NCBI GenBank assembly: GCA_017631885.1
Contig: JAGBSH010000002.1
Location: 1-64,000, forward strand
Origin: Fibrobacteraceae bacterium
Lineage (GTDB): Bacteria; Fibrobacterota; Fibrobacteria; Fibrobacterales; Fibrobacteraceae
Direction: 5' to 3'
DNA length: 64,000 bases
The number at the start of each line of letters is the position of its first letter. Positions within the stretch are counted from its first letter, which is position 1. Under the pieces are notes generated by a model, which was not told the DNA's origin, did no database searches, and saw only the letters and a program-made list of their open reading frames with translations. A program made the position numbers and the translations under genes. Positions 19,293-28,679 of this stretch are shown piece by piece.

Positions 19293-22200
19293 ATGAAATT
19301 TTCGGATTATCTCCAAAATGCCAAAATTGACAATTCAGTTAAGCACCTTATGACTCCAGGACTTGCTGTTGAATTTATACAACCTTGGTACACTCCTCTT
19401 TCAACGACTCCTTCCTCAACAGGTATCGCTGTTGGCGGTATTGGTTCTACATTTACTGTTACGCCTGCCGGAACAACCCCTGTAATGAACCTTGTTCCTG
19501 GCATTCAAGTTCGTTCAGAAAATCCAGCCGATATGCGTCTCAACAATTTCTTTTTCAGAGAAGCTGTTGTAGAAAAAGATACCAGACTTAAAATTTTCAA
19601 TTTTGCTTCATTCCAACAAAAAGATGCTAAATATACTTTGCGTAACGCTAAAGGCGAATCTCTTTTTGCAGGGTTAGTCTTAAAAGAAGCCGAAGAAAAA
19701 CTTGCAAAAATTGTCAATGACAAAAAATTCTTTGCAAATAACTCAGAGGCTTTTGTCCGTTGGAATACTGAATGGAGCGACAGAACTCAAGCTTTACTGA
19801 ATAAAGGTGACAAATCTTCTGCCCAATTGAATCGTTTTGTTTTAATTGATTTCTTTGATGGCTGTGTTGGTTTTCCAATTTCATCGTCTTCTGCACTTAG
19901 TGCTGCGTGGGGCGAAGAAAACGAATTTTTAGGCGTGCCTGGTTTTGACCCAACAAAAATGAATTATCGCGCACTTTATCCTGTGAGCGAAACAAAATTC
20001 TCTTCAAAAAATATAAAGATTGAACGCGAACAATTCAGTTATGTTATCCCTAAAAACGAAAGACTTTCTAGTCTCCCAGTTTCTGCAACCGAATACACTT
20101 TAGAAAATACTTCTAAAGAAACTCGAGAAGTGACTATTGTTCAAATGCAAGAATCTTTATGCGGTTATCAAGTCCGTAAAGATCGTCAAGGTGTTCAAGA
20201 TTCTTCTTTTGTATTAGTTCCTGCCGCAAGAAACCCAAAAGCTGTTCGTTTTGACTTGAAAGCCGATGATGGCAGACTTGTTCGCGGTGTAGAATTCTAC
20301 AACCAAGAACGTTTAGTGGAAAGCGATTTTGATGGTTGTATGGCAATAAGCGCTGCTTGGAACGAAAAGGACAACCTCAACGTTTCTGTTAAACCAATGT
20401 GTTACATTGATGACGAAGCCTCTGTTTTAAAAGAAGCTCTCCAAAGCGGTAGAATTTCAAAAACTTTTGTGAAAAATGTTTATAGTGGCCGCGAAACTAT
20501 TGCAACAGCTCTCGTAGTAACTGCTGTTTTAAAACCTAAAGCAAAAGTTTCTTTCCAATTCAACATGGTTTTAGACTTCCCTCAGATTAAGTTGAATGGC
20601 CTTGAAAGTCAAAAGAAATACACAACATTCTTCCCTGAACCTTTTGGACGCGTTCGTGCGATACTTCTTGAAGCATTAAAAAATGATTCTCTCTTTAGAG
20701 ATTCCTTGAAAGTTTATCAAGATTTAATCCCTGAAAATGCTTTAAAACGTATTTCTACTTCAAAAGGGGCTATTGATAAAACAAGAAGCTTAGCTTTAAA
20801 TACTTTGAGTTTCTTAGCAGAAGCAACTGTTTGGGATAAAGAAGATCGTTTTCTTGTTCGTGAATGCGCAGACTACCCTTTCTTTAACTCTTTAGATGTT
20901 TATTTCTATGGTAGTTTTGCATTACTCCAATTAATGCCTCGTCTTGATGGCGCTGTAATGCAACGCTTTGCAAAAGCAATTCTCGATGTAGATAACACAA
21001 GACGCCGCCATCATGAATATGTAAACCACCCATACGCTGATTTGCCAGATCCAAAATTAGAAGGCCCACGTGCTGTTTATGGTGCTGTTATTCATGACCT
21101 TGGCAGTCCATTTGATGCAAAACCAGATGCTTACGATTGGCACAATGTTAAAGAATGGAAAGATTTAGCTCCAAAGTTTGTGCTGATGGTTTTACGCCAT
21201 TATCGCGTTTCTGGTAACATTTCCATTTTACAAGAATGTAAAGAAGCAGTATATGCTTGCATGGAATACTTAGAACGCATGGTGGGCGAAGGCCAAACCT
21301 TCCCATTGACACATGGTACAGATGATACGTTTGATAACCTTTCAAGCCATGGCATTTCAGTTTATTGTGGTTCTCTTTGGATTGCTGGCTTAAGAGCTGC
21401 TGCTGCTATTGCTGACATTCTTGGTGATAAAGATAAAGCTGTTGATTGGATTGCTAAATCTGAAATTGCTGCAGAAGATTTCCACAACGCTCTTTGGGAT
21501 GAAAAAGAAGGTTATTTCCATTTCTTTGCCACTCCACTTGAAATGCAAGATGTGGATTTTGCTCATTTTGAAACTTTACGTAAGAAAACAGCATCAACAC
21601 TTTCTTTGCCAGAAGATCATGTTCTTGCAGTTTCTGAAATCAACCACTGGTTAAATACTGCAGAAATTCCAGAAGATTTGGATTTATCGCGTAAAGAATA
21701 CCGCCGTTATAAAAAGGAATGGCTTACTTCTTGTTGTCCAAAAGCATTTAAAGATTCTTGGAAGAAAAAGCTCGACCTTGATAATGATGACGTATTTGCC
21801 GACGCTATGCTTGCAGACACTTACCTTAGACTTTTAGATCTTTCTCCAATTACTGACGAAGATAAAGCTCGTAGAACATTGAAGAAAATATTTGAAACGA
21901 ATTACAAGAAAAATAGTTCCTTAATTGGTTGCGCTAACTTGGTTCATAAAGATGGTTCCCCTCTTGATGAATTTAATTTCCAAGCTCACGATGTTTGGAT
22001 TGGCATCCAATACAGCATTGCTTCTGCTATGACTCTTCATGGTATGAAATCTGAAGCTGAAGATTTATTGGATAGTATGGTTCGTAACCTTTATGATGAA
22101 GCTAGAATTCCATTTGCGGCTCCAGAAGGCTTTAACGGTAGTTGCAAACTCCACTCTGAAACATTGCAAAATGCTTTAAACCTTTCTTCTGCTAATGCAA

Positions 22201-22445
22201 AGAAATTACACAAAGCTTTGCTTGCCTCTAAAGCTATTCTTGCTGACTCAAGAATTTCGCCAGCTTTACCTCGCACGCTTGCTGCGTTTAATAAAGTTTA
22301 TGGAAAAGTGGCTAAAGCCAATAAAGTGGAAGCAGAAACTCTTTTCCATCTTTTGCATAGCACTGCTTTAAAATATACTGCTGGAAAATATTTCCGTCCT
22401 GGTATGATTTTTGCAGTTCTTCAAGCAGCAGAAAAGCTTCATTAA
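19293..22445 (+). CDS. GH116-family beta-glycosidase
   Basis: A 1050-residue protein related to GH116 glycosidases (bile acid beta-glucosidase GBA2 type). The N-terminal beta domain includes STGIAVGGIGSTFTVTPAGT; the helical catalytic domain carries RECADYPFFNSLDVYFYGSF (E524 is the probable nucleophile), AVIHDLGSPFDAKPDAY and TFDNLSSHGISVYCGSLW (D681 the probable acid/base), then EFNFQAHDVWIGIQYSIAS. There is no signal peptide, so it should act in the cytoplasm, perhaps on imported beta-linked oligosaccharides such as cellodextrins; the substrate is inferred. It is monocistronic and ends at a strong terminator. Confidence 0.85.
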   Translation: MKFSDYLQNAKIDNSVKHLMTPGLAVEFIQPWYTPLSTTPSSTGIAVGGIGSTFTVTPAGTTPVMNLVPGIQVRSENPADMRLNNFFFREAVVEKDTRLKIFNFASFQQKDAKYTLRNAKGESLFAGLVLKEAEEKLAKIVNDKKFFANNSEAFVRWNTEWSDRTQALLNKGDKSSAQLNRFVLIDFFDGCVGFPISSSSALSAAWGEENEFLGVPGFDPTKMNYRALYPVSETKFSSKNIKIEREQFSYVIPKNERLSSLPVSATEYTLENTSKETREVTIVQMQESLCGYQVRKDRQGVQDSSFVLVPAARNPKAVRFDLKADDGRLVRGVEFYNQERLVESDFDGCMAISAAWNEKDNLNVSVKPMCYIDDEASVLKEALQSGRISKTFVKNVYSGRETIATALVVTAVLKPKAKVSFQFNMVLDFPQIKLNGLESQKKYTTFFPEPFGRVRAILLEALKNDSLFRDSLKVYQDLIPENALKRISTSKGAIDKTRSLALNTLSFLAEATVWDKEDRFLVRECADYPFFNSLDVYFYGSFALLQLMPRLDGAVMQRFAKAILDVDNTRRRHHEYVNHPYADLPDPKLEGPRAVYGAVIHDLGSPFDAKPDAYDWHNVKEWKDLAPKFVLMVLRHYRVSGNISILQECKEAVYACMEYLERMVGEGQTFPLTHGTDDTFDNLSSHGISVYCGSLWIAGLRAAAAIADILGDKDKAVDWIAKSEIAAEDFHNALWDEKEGYFHFFATPLEMQDVDFAHFETLRKKTASTLSLPEDHVLAVSEINHWLNTAEIPEDLDLSRKEYRRYKKEWLTSCCPKAFKDSWKKKLDLDNDDVFADAMLADTYLRLLDLSPITDEDKARRTLKKIFETNYKKNSSLIGCANLVHKDGSPLDEFNFQAHDVWIGIQYSIASAMTLHGMKSEAEDLLDSMVRNLYDEARIPFAAPEGFNGSCKLHSETLQNALNLSSANAKKLHKALLASKAILADSRISPALPRTLAAFNKVYGKVAKANKVEAETLFHLLHSTALKYTAGKYFRPGMIFAVLQAAEKLH

Positions 22446-22470
22446 AAATTATTGCATATTTTTTCAATAA

Positions 22471-22501
22471 AATTTCCCGAAAGTTTTACTTTCGGGAAAT
22501 T
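22471..22501 (+). terminator. Terminator after GH116 gene
   Basis: AATTTCCCGAAAG pairs perfectly with CTTTCGGGAAATT (13 bp, 5-nt loop), followed by TTATTTG. Confidence 0.85.
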
Positions 22502-22613
22502 TTATTTGTCATTTTTCACACTCAAGAAATAGAAATCTACTTTTAAACAGTTAAAAATATATCTTTGGGAAAGTTGTTGGTATTTTTTCCAACACAAACA
22601 ATAGTGAAGGTTT

Positions 22614-22982
22614 ATGGGACAAATTGATTTCGATTTATGGTGCAAATCACTCCAAGAAAAAGGTCTTGTTGGCTCTTTTTCTGTTAAAATCGGAGACTCT
22701 ATTGAAGGGGCCGAAATTCTTTTTAGTGGGAATGAAAGCGATAAAAATTTGCATTTAGCTATTTACGATATGGACCCAGAATACGAATGTGCAGCCATTT
22801 TACAAGAAGGCTACCCTTTTGAAAAATCAAGGCTCCCCGTTATTTCAAAATTTGACAGCCTTGATGATGCTATTTTATTTGAAGGCATTGGCCACATTAA
22901 AGCGTTTCGATTGCAAGAAACTGGCGATGTCGTTTGCTATGCTTATTCATTAAGTGAATTTTTACAAGCAGAACCAAATTAA
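22614..22982 (+). CDS. Small cytoplasmic protein, unknown
   Basis: A 122-residue acidic protein without signal peptide or membrane segment. It begins MGQIDFDLWCKSLQEKGLVG and contains a repeated-looking alternation of short beta strands and helices (HLAIYDMDPEYECAAILQEG). GAAGG lies five bases before the ATG. No family recognised. It has its own upstream gap of 170 bp and shares a terminator with convergent glyQS. Confidence 0.75.
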   Translation: MGQIDFDLWCKSLQEKGLVGSFSVKIGDSIEGAEILFSGNESDKNLHLAIYDMDPEYECAAILQEGYPFEKSRLPVISKFDSLDDAILFEGIGHIKAFRLQETGDVVCYAYSLSEFLQAEPN

Positions 22983-22983
22983 C

Positions 22984-23018
22984 AAAAAAAAGGCGCTTTA
23001 AAAAAGCGCCTTTTTTTT
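22984..23018. terminator. Bidirectional terminator
   Basis: AAAGGCGCTT and AAGCGCCTTT form a GC-rich stem flanked by A and T runs on both sides, serving the 122-aa gene on the plus strand and glyQS on the minus strand. Confidence 0.85.
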
Positions 23019-23031
23019 GATTCGATAAAAA

Positions 23032-24444
23032 TTAATAACCTATTTTTTCTGCAAGATAAGCTTCTAAATTTTCAATCGCTACTAATTCTTGTTTCATAGA
23101 ATCACGTTCGCGAACCGTTACAAAACCAAGTTTAGAAGCATCACTTTCGCCTTCGCCGACTGTATCAAAATCAACTGTAATACAGAATGGTGTGCCAAGT
23201 TCATCTTGACGGCGATAACGTTTACCAATAGACTGGGTTTCATCGTATTCCACATTCCAACGCTTAATAAGCTTCTGGAAAATTTCTTCGGCTTTTTCTT
23301 TTACCTTGCCTTTTTTAACAAGTGGCAAAACAGCAGCCTTGACAGGAGCTACGCTTGGGTGGAAATGCATAACCGTGCGTTCGTCATTTTCAAGTTGTTC
23401 TACATCGTAAGCATCGCAAAGAAGTACAAGCAACAAACGGTCAACGCCAAGAGATGGTTCAACAACAAACGGCACATAGCGTTTGTTATTTACGGCATCA
23501 TAATATTCTTGTTTAACACGAGAATGTTCTTGGTGTTGTTTTAAATCAAAATCAGTACGGCTAGCAATACCCCAGAGTTCACCCCAACCAAATGGGAATT
23601 CGTATTCAACATCACTTGTTCCATTAGAATAATGGGAAAGTTCTTCTTTAGCGTGTTCACGCAAGCGAAGTTTGTTTTCTGTAATGCCAAGTTCTTCTAC
23701 AAGCCATTTCATGCAGAATTCTTTCCAGTAGTTGTACCATTCAACTTCTGTTCCTGGTTCACAGAAAAATTCAAGTTCCATCTGTTCGAATTCACGAGTT
23801 CTGAAAATAAAGTTACCCGGAGTAATTTCGTTACGGAATGATTTACCAATTTGCCCTACACCAAAAGGAATTTTAGGGCGAACGTTATCCATGATATTTT
23901 TAAAGTTGATAAAAATACCTTGAGCCGTTTCTGGGCGTAAATAAACCTTGTTACCAGCACCTTCTACAACACCAATTTCTGTCTGGAACATTAAGTTAAA
24001 TGCTCTTGGTTGTGTCCAATCTGATTTTCCACAACTTGGGCATTCAATAGCATTTTCTTTCATCATGGCATCAATTTCTTCGAAATTTTTACCAGCAGCA
24101 GCACCATCCCCTAATTTTTCTTCTAAAAGTTGGTCTGCACGGAAACGTTCACGACAAGCTTTACAATCAACTAATGGATCAGAAAAATTACCAACGTGAC
24201 CAGAAGCAACCCAAACTTTAGGATTCAAAAGGATAGAACTATCAAGACCTAAAACATCAGGACGAGAAGAAACAAATTTTTTCCACCAAAGATTTTTGAT
24301 GTTACGTTTTAATTCAATTCCATACGGACCATAATCCCAAGTATTGGCCAAACCATCGTAAATTTCAGAGCCTGGAAAAATAAAACCACGGCGTTTGCAA
24401 AGAGAAACGAGGTCTTTTAGTGCGTCTTGAACTTTTTTTGCCAT
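23032..24444 (-). CDS. glyQS: Glycyl-tRNA synthetase (single-chain, class II)
   Basis: This 470-residue enzyme charges tRNA-Gly. It is the homodimeric type: GLANTWDYGPYGIELKRNI near the N-terminus, RPETAQGIFINFKN, motif 2 FRNEITPGNFIFRTREFEQM, motif 3 SLGVDRLLLVLL, and a C-terminal anticodon-binding domain (residues about 370-470). A CKAC..CPSC zinc-like pair of cysteine clusters lies near 95 and 155. It is monocistronic. Confidence 0.97.
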   Translation of the reverse strand: MAKKVQDALKDLVSLCKRRGFIFPGSEIYDGLANTWDYGPYGIELKRNIKNLWWKKFVSSRPDVLGLDSSILLNPKVWVASGHVGNFSDPLVDCKACRERFRADQLLEEKLGDGAAAGKNFEEIDAMMKENAIECPSCGKSDWTQPRAFNLMFQTEIGVVEGAGNKVYLRPETAQGIFINFKNIMDNVRPKIPFGVGQIGKSFRNEITPGNFIFRTREFEQMELEFFCEPGTEVEWYNYWKEFCMKWLVEELGITENKLRLREHAKEELSHYSNGTSDVEYEFPFGWGELWGIASRTDFDLKQHQEHSRVKQEYYDAVNNKRYVPFVVEPSLGVDRLLLVLLCDAYDVEQLENDERTVMHFHPSVAPVKAAVLPLVKKGKVKEKAEEIFQKLIKRWNVEYDETQSIGKRYRRQDELGTPFCITVDFDTVGEGESDASKLGFVTVRERDSMKQELVAIENLEAYLAEKIGY

Positions 24445-24528
24445 ATAAAAATCCTTTAACCTAAAGTTTTACAGACCAAATATAAGTATTCTACTGGAAT
24501 TTTTGCAAAAATTTTCTATCCTTTAGCC

Positions 24529-25524
24529 ATGTTTTTGCGAATATTGATTTTACTCAATGTACTTTGCATAGCTTTTTCTCTTACCTATGCACACACAGGG
24601 AAACGACAAAACGTTTCGCAAAATGAAAATTATACAGAAACTAAATCAGACTCCCCATTTTCATTCTTTCGCAATTTACTTTCTTTAGACAAAACTTCTA
24701 GTACTCCGACAAATTCAGACCAACCTAAAATTTTTATTCCAAAACACGAAGTTCTCTTGGAAAAAGAAAATGAAGCAGTTATTGCAGATTCTTTAGAAAA
24801 TGAAAGCAATCAAGAACTTTACGCCAATGAAACTTCTGATAGCGAACCAGAAAACGCTTTAGACTCTTCTAATTCAGAAAAATTCAACTCGCATTCTTCT
24901 CAAACTTTGTTCTTTGAAAACGCTACTCTACCAACAGGGCGAGCTGTTCGAATAACCTCTCCTTATGGCGTTCGTAAATACAGAATGCATAAAGGTATAG
25001 ATGTAAAAGTTTTTAAAGGCGATTCTATTCTTGCAGCCTTTTCTGGCAAAGTAGTAAAAGCCGCTTATGAACGCCGCGGTTATGGTCATTATGTCGTTTT
25101 AGAACACGATAATGGAACAAGAACAGTATATGCTCACCTTTCTAAACGGCTAGTTAAATATGGTGAAAAAGTCTTTTCTGGACAACTCATTGGTTTAGGT
25201 GGTAACACGGGTCGTTCTACGGGTTCACACTTGCATTTTGAAATTACATACAAAAAAATGTCTATTGACCCTTCTTTGATTTTTGATTTTGCCGAAGGAA
25301 TTGTTTTAGCGAATGGTACTGAAATTGCGTTAAAAGATTTAGAAACCGATTACGATTTAATCCAATCTGAACTTTCGAAGTACAGAATTTACCGCGTTCG
25401 CAGGGGCGATACTCTTGGAAAAATTGCTCGGATGTATGGGATTTCTGTTCAAAAACTTTGCAAATTGAATGGCCTTCGCCGTAATTCCATTATAAGAGTT
25501 GGCCAACGTTTGCGTTGTTCCTAA
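24529..25524 (+). CDS. M23 peptidase with C-terminal LysM domain
   Basis: A 331-residue exported protein: signal peptide or N-terminal anchor (1-21), a Ser/Glu-rich linker (about 22-135), an M23 zinc peptidase domain (MHKGIDVKVFKGDSILAAF with HxxxD, and GSHLHFEI with HxH), then a LysM peptidoglycan-binding repeat (YRVRRGDTLGKIARMYGIS) at the extreme C-terminus. The catalytic ligands are intact, so it should cleave peptidoglycan crosslinks. Domain order is reversed from the commoner LysM-then-M23 layout. It ends one base before the convergent LysE-type gene. Confidence 0.92.
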   Translation: MFLRILILLNVLCIAFSLTYAHTGKRQNVSQNENYTETKSDSPFSFFRNLLSLDKTSSTPTNSDQPKIFIPKHEVLLEKENEAVIADSLENESNQELYANETSDSEPENALDSSNSEKFNSHSSQTLFFENATLPTGRAVRITSPYGVRKYRMHKGIDVKVFKGDSILAAFSGKVVKAAYERRGYGHYVVLEHDNGTRTVYAHLSKRLVKYGEKVFSGQLIGLGGNTGRSTGSHLHFEITYKKMSIDPSLIFDFAEGIVLANGTEIALKDLETDYDLIQSELSKYRIYRVRRGDTLGKIARMYGISVQKLCKLNGLRRNSIIRVGQRLRCS

Positions 25525-25525
25525 A

Positions 25526-26131
25526 TCAACTGGCAAAAAGAGAAATAGCAAGAATTGCAAAAACAACTCCGGATAGGCGTTGTAAATAAACTTCAAATCT
25601 TGGGTGTTTTTCTAGAAAAGGCCTTAAACTCCCTGCAAGAATAGCTACCCCACCAAAAACTATTAATGTCGAAAGCAAGAACATAAAACCTAAACCTGCT
25701 ATTTGCCAATGCACCGGTACAGAAAGAGATGGATTTACAGCAGGCGGTAAAAATGAAAGTAAAAAAAGTACTGCTTTTGGGTTTGAAAGATTCATCAACA
25801 AGCCTCGGCGATAAAGAGCTAGAGAAGATAAGGCTTCTACCCCTTTAGACGATTTTTCACTTGGAACATAGCGAAAAGAAAGAAAGGCTAAATAAAGAAG
25901 ATAACAAGCACCTAGACATTGGAGAACAAAAAATGCCTTTGGCGAATGAACAACTAAAAGAGAAAGGCCTGAAATTTGTAAAAGAGTCTGTATTAAAATC
26001 CCGGTAGAAATCCCTGCAATAACTAAAAAACCGGCGCGCCTACCAAATGAAGCGCTTTGCATTAAGACAAAAAAATTATCCGGCCCTGGAGCTAAGGCCA
26101 CGACAAGAGACATAAAGAAAAAAGAAAGCAT
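25526..26131 (-). CDS. LysE/RhtB-type amino acid exporter
   Basis: A 201-residue membrane protein with about six helices. The N-terminal ALAPGPDNFFVLMQSASFGRRAG and central LLMNLSNPKAVLFLLSFLPPAV are the diagnostic blocks of the LysE/RhtB family, which exports amino acids such as threonine, homoserine or lysine. Substrate is not predictable from sequence. Confidence 0.9.
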   Translation of the reverse strand: MLSFFFMSLVVALAPGPDNFFVLMQSASFGRRAGFLVIAGISTGILIQTLLQISGLSLLVVHSPKAFFVLQCLGACYLLYLAFLSFRYVPSEKSSKGVEALSSLALYRRGLLMNLSNPKAVLFLLSFLPPAVNPSLSVPVHWQIAGLGFMFLLSTLIVFGGVAILAGSLRPFLEKHPRFEVYLQRLSGVVFAILAISLFAS

Positions 26132-26360
26132 AGTCTAGTTTAAAAAGGTTTTTATAAATTTTAGAAAAATCTCTCCTTTTATTTTTTTGATTTTAAATAA
26201 TTTCTGAATTTCTAGGAATACTGACTTTTTCCTATTGAAGTTCTAAACCACAAATATCCTAACATAAAATTTTCTACTTTTATCTAATCTAGAACAGGTT
26301 GCATTCAGCATTATAACTCTCTGTGGATGTAATCGGTTCATAATATTTTTTGAGGATTAT

Positions 26361-28676
26361 ATGTCATTGCGTTCTGTATTTTTTTGGATGAATACAGCTA
26401 TTCTTTTTGCTTTTGGAGCCCAGACTCCATTTATCGGTGTTGTGCTTGAAACTGAAACCGACATGCCTATTTCAGATGCTAAAATCACTTACCAATCGGG
26501 CAAAGAAATTGGAAAAACTAATGCTCAAGGCCGTTTCGAATTAGAACTTGATTCAAAAAACGCAAAACTTGTTTTTTACAAAGAAGGTTATGACACGCTT
26601 TCTATCGCAGCAAACGAATTTGCTGACTATCTAGATGTTATTGTTCAATTAGTTCCAAATGTCCGCGATTTAGGACAAAGTACTATCATTAGTGGCGAAG
26701 AAACAAAACGTTTTGAAGCTAAGCGTGAAGTTAAAGTTGAATCTTTAGAAGATGCAGCTGGTATGCGTTTTGATCTCACGGAACACTTAAGCCAAATGCC
26801 AGGCATTTCAGGACAAAAAGATTTTTCAAGTGCTCTTTATTACGACGGTTCAAGAGCTAGTGATATCGCTTACCATTTAGGGAAATTACGCGTGCCTAAT
26901 ATGCGGCACTTAGATTTTGGATTTCCAGGAAACTTTTCAGTTGTAAATCCTCATGTTCTTAGTGGGCTTGAATTTCACGATGATTACGGTGAAGGCCCTG
27001 TAACAGAGGGGTTAGCAACCGCACTCCAATATATTCCTGATGTAGAAGAAAAAGGCCTTTCCGGAAGAGTTTCTGCTGCCACAACAATGTTTGAAGGAAA
27101 CATAAGTACACCATTCTTTATATGGAACGAATTAAAAGCTTCTGTCCGCGTTTTAAACCCAGGTATGCTTCAAAATATGGGCGATAAATTTTTCTCTGAA
27201 TTTTCAAAAAGTGAAGAAGATTGCAGCGACTGCCGTGTATCTTCTTCGGACCCGTATAATATGACTGCCTATGATGGTTATGTGCAATTAACAGGTAACG
27301 ATTCTACTGGTGACTCTTGGGCTTTGCGTGCTCTTTATAGTAATGATGAATACACAGTCCGGCAAGACACCGCTCAGCGTTTAGACGAAGTCAATAGCGT
27401 AAACATTATAAAAGGAACTCAAGAATACATTGTTCTTGGTTTAGAATACAATGCACCTCTAGGAACAAGTTGGCATATTGGTCTTGTTCATGAAAATCTT
27501 TCTGATACATTACGCGACACAACCGCTTTCCGAAAAAATGTTTCTGGAGTAGATGCTGCTTTGATTGATGCTTATAATTTTGAACACACCAAACTTACTC
27601 TAGGACTTGATAAGAATTTTAAAGGAAATATCCTTAACGCTAATCTAAGTTCTTCTCTTTTATTGGATTATCATTTTCTTGAACGTTCTTACCCAGATAA
27701 TTTCAATACATCTACCGATATGAGCGCTCCTGTAATCCATTGGGTTTCTCGTTTAAACTGGAATGAAGATTCTTATACTGCTTCTGTTGCTGGTGGTGCG
27801 GTATTTGACTTTGATGGAAACGGCGCTCCACTTGCTTCTTTAGATGCTGAAAAACGTTTAGGAGAATCATTTAGATTATTTGGTAACGCCGCCTATCGTA
27901 GCGATTGGGAATATTCTGTTGAAGGCGGTGAAATGCATGGCTTAGTAGAATCTGGAACTTCTGCTAAAATTGGTGCAGGTTACCGCACGAAATATTTAGA
28001 TTTCTCTGCCCATACTTTTGGGAGATATTATCACAACCCGGAACTCCCCACTCCAAAAGCTTTTGCTCATTACAAAGAATTGAGTAATGCTGATTTTGCA
28101 TGGGTTTCCGGAGCTTCTGCAACGCTTGAATGGAAAACATCTCACCATTTTTCTCTTGGCACAAATCTGGGTTCAACCTATGGCGAATACGAGCTCAAAG
28201 ACAATCGCTCTATTCCATTTGAATCCAATGCGCGCTTAGATATGGTCACCCATTTCAGATATTATCCTCGTAAAGATTCTTTGTTATCCTTTATCCTTTC
28301 TCACCATGCGGCTTGGCATCGCCCACTTTATTATTATGAAGTCAGCTTGCCACAAAAAGAAGGCGATATGGGAACTAGAAAAATCCGTGATTTCAAAGAA
28401 TTCACAGACTTGTTCAGAACCGATTTCCGAGTGAATTTAGACATTACACGAGACATAAAGTTTATCAACCGCATTCGTTTCTTTGTAGAAGCTGACAATA
28501 TTTTTGCAAATCTTGATGTGGCGGCACTTAGATTCTTAGGTGGCGAAAATGCAAGAGAGCGCTCGCAAGTTACCAGAAACGTTTCTAAAAATGGTGATAT
28601 TGAACTCGTTCCACTTATGGCCAAAGGAATGGGACTTTACTTGCAATTCGGTGTAGATATTTTATTTGGTAACTAA
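26361..28676 (+). CDS. TonB-receptor-like outer membrane protein
   Basis: A 771-residue protein with a signal peptide (ending near FGAQ, residue 21), a carboxypeptidase-regulatory-like beta sandwich (GVVLETETDMPISDAKITYQ, about 25-95), a plug-like region (LTEHLSQMPGISGQ; VNPHVLSGLEFHDDYG) and a long beta-barrel C-terminal part that ends in LYLQFGVDILFGN, with terminal aromatic spacing typical of outer-membrane barrels. No TonB box was identified. It probably imports or binds a nutrient at the outer membrane. The dipeptidase gene follows after three bases. Confidence 0.8.
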   Translation: MSLRSVFFWMNTAILFAFGAQTPFIGVVLETETDMPISDAKITYQSGKEIGKTNAQGRFELELDSKNAKLVFYKEGYDTLSIAANEFADYLDVIVQLVPNVRDLGQSTIISGEETKRFEAKREVKVESLEDAAGMRFDLTEHLSQMPGISGQKDFSSALYYDGSRASDIAYHLGKLRVPNMRHLDFGFPGNFSVVNPHVLSGLEFHDDYGEGPVTEGLATALQYIPDVEEKGLSGRVSAATTMFEGNISTPFFIWNELKASVRVLNPGMLQNMGDKFFSEFSKSEEDCSDCRVSSSDPYNMTAYDGYVQLTGNDSTGDSWALRALYSNDEYTVRQDTAQRLDEVNSVNIIKGTQEYIVLGLEYNAPLGTSWHIGLVHENLSDTLRDTTAFRKNVSGVDAALIDAYNFEHTKLTLGLDKNFKGNILNANLSSSLLLDYHFLERSYPDNFNTSTDMSAPVIHWVSRLNWNEDSYTASVAGGAVFDFDGNGAPLASLDAEKRLGESFRLFGNAAYRSDWEYSVEGGEMHGLVESGTSAKIGAGYRTKYLDFSAHTFGRYYHNPELPTPKAFAHYKELSNADFAWVSGASATLEWKTSHHFSLGTNLGSTYGEYELKDNRSIPFESNARLDMVTHFRYYPRKDSLLSFILSHHAAWHRPLYYYEVSLPQKEGDMGTRKIRDFKEFTDLFRTDFRVNLDITRDIKFINRIRFFVEADNIFANLDVAALRFLGGENARERSQVTRNVSKNGDIELVPLMAKGMGLYLQFGVDILFGN

Positions 28677-28679
28677 TCC

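Noticed and set aside
20862-20925. Loss of the catalytic nucleophile in the GH116 protein
   Set aside because: At first the Asp in ECADYP seemed to replace a Glu. The conserved Glu is more likely the one three residues earlier (E524), which is present.
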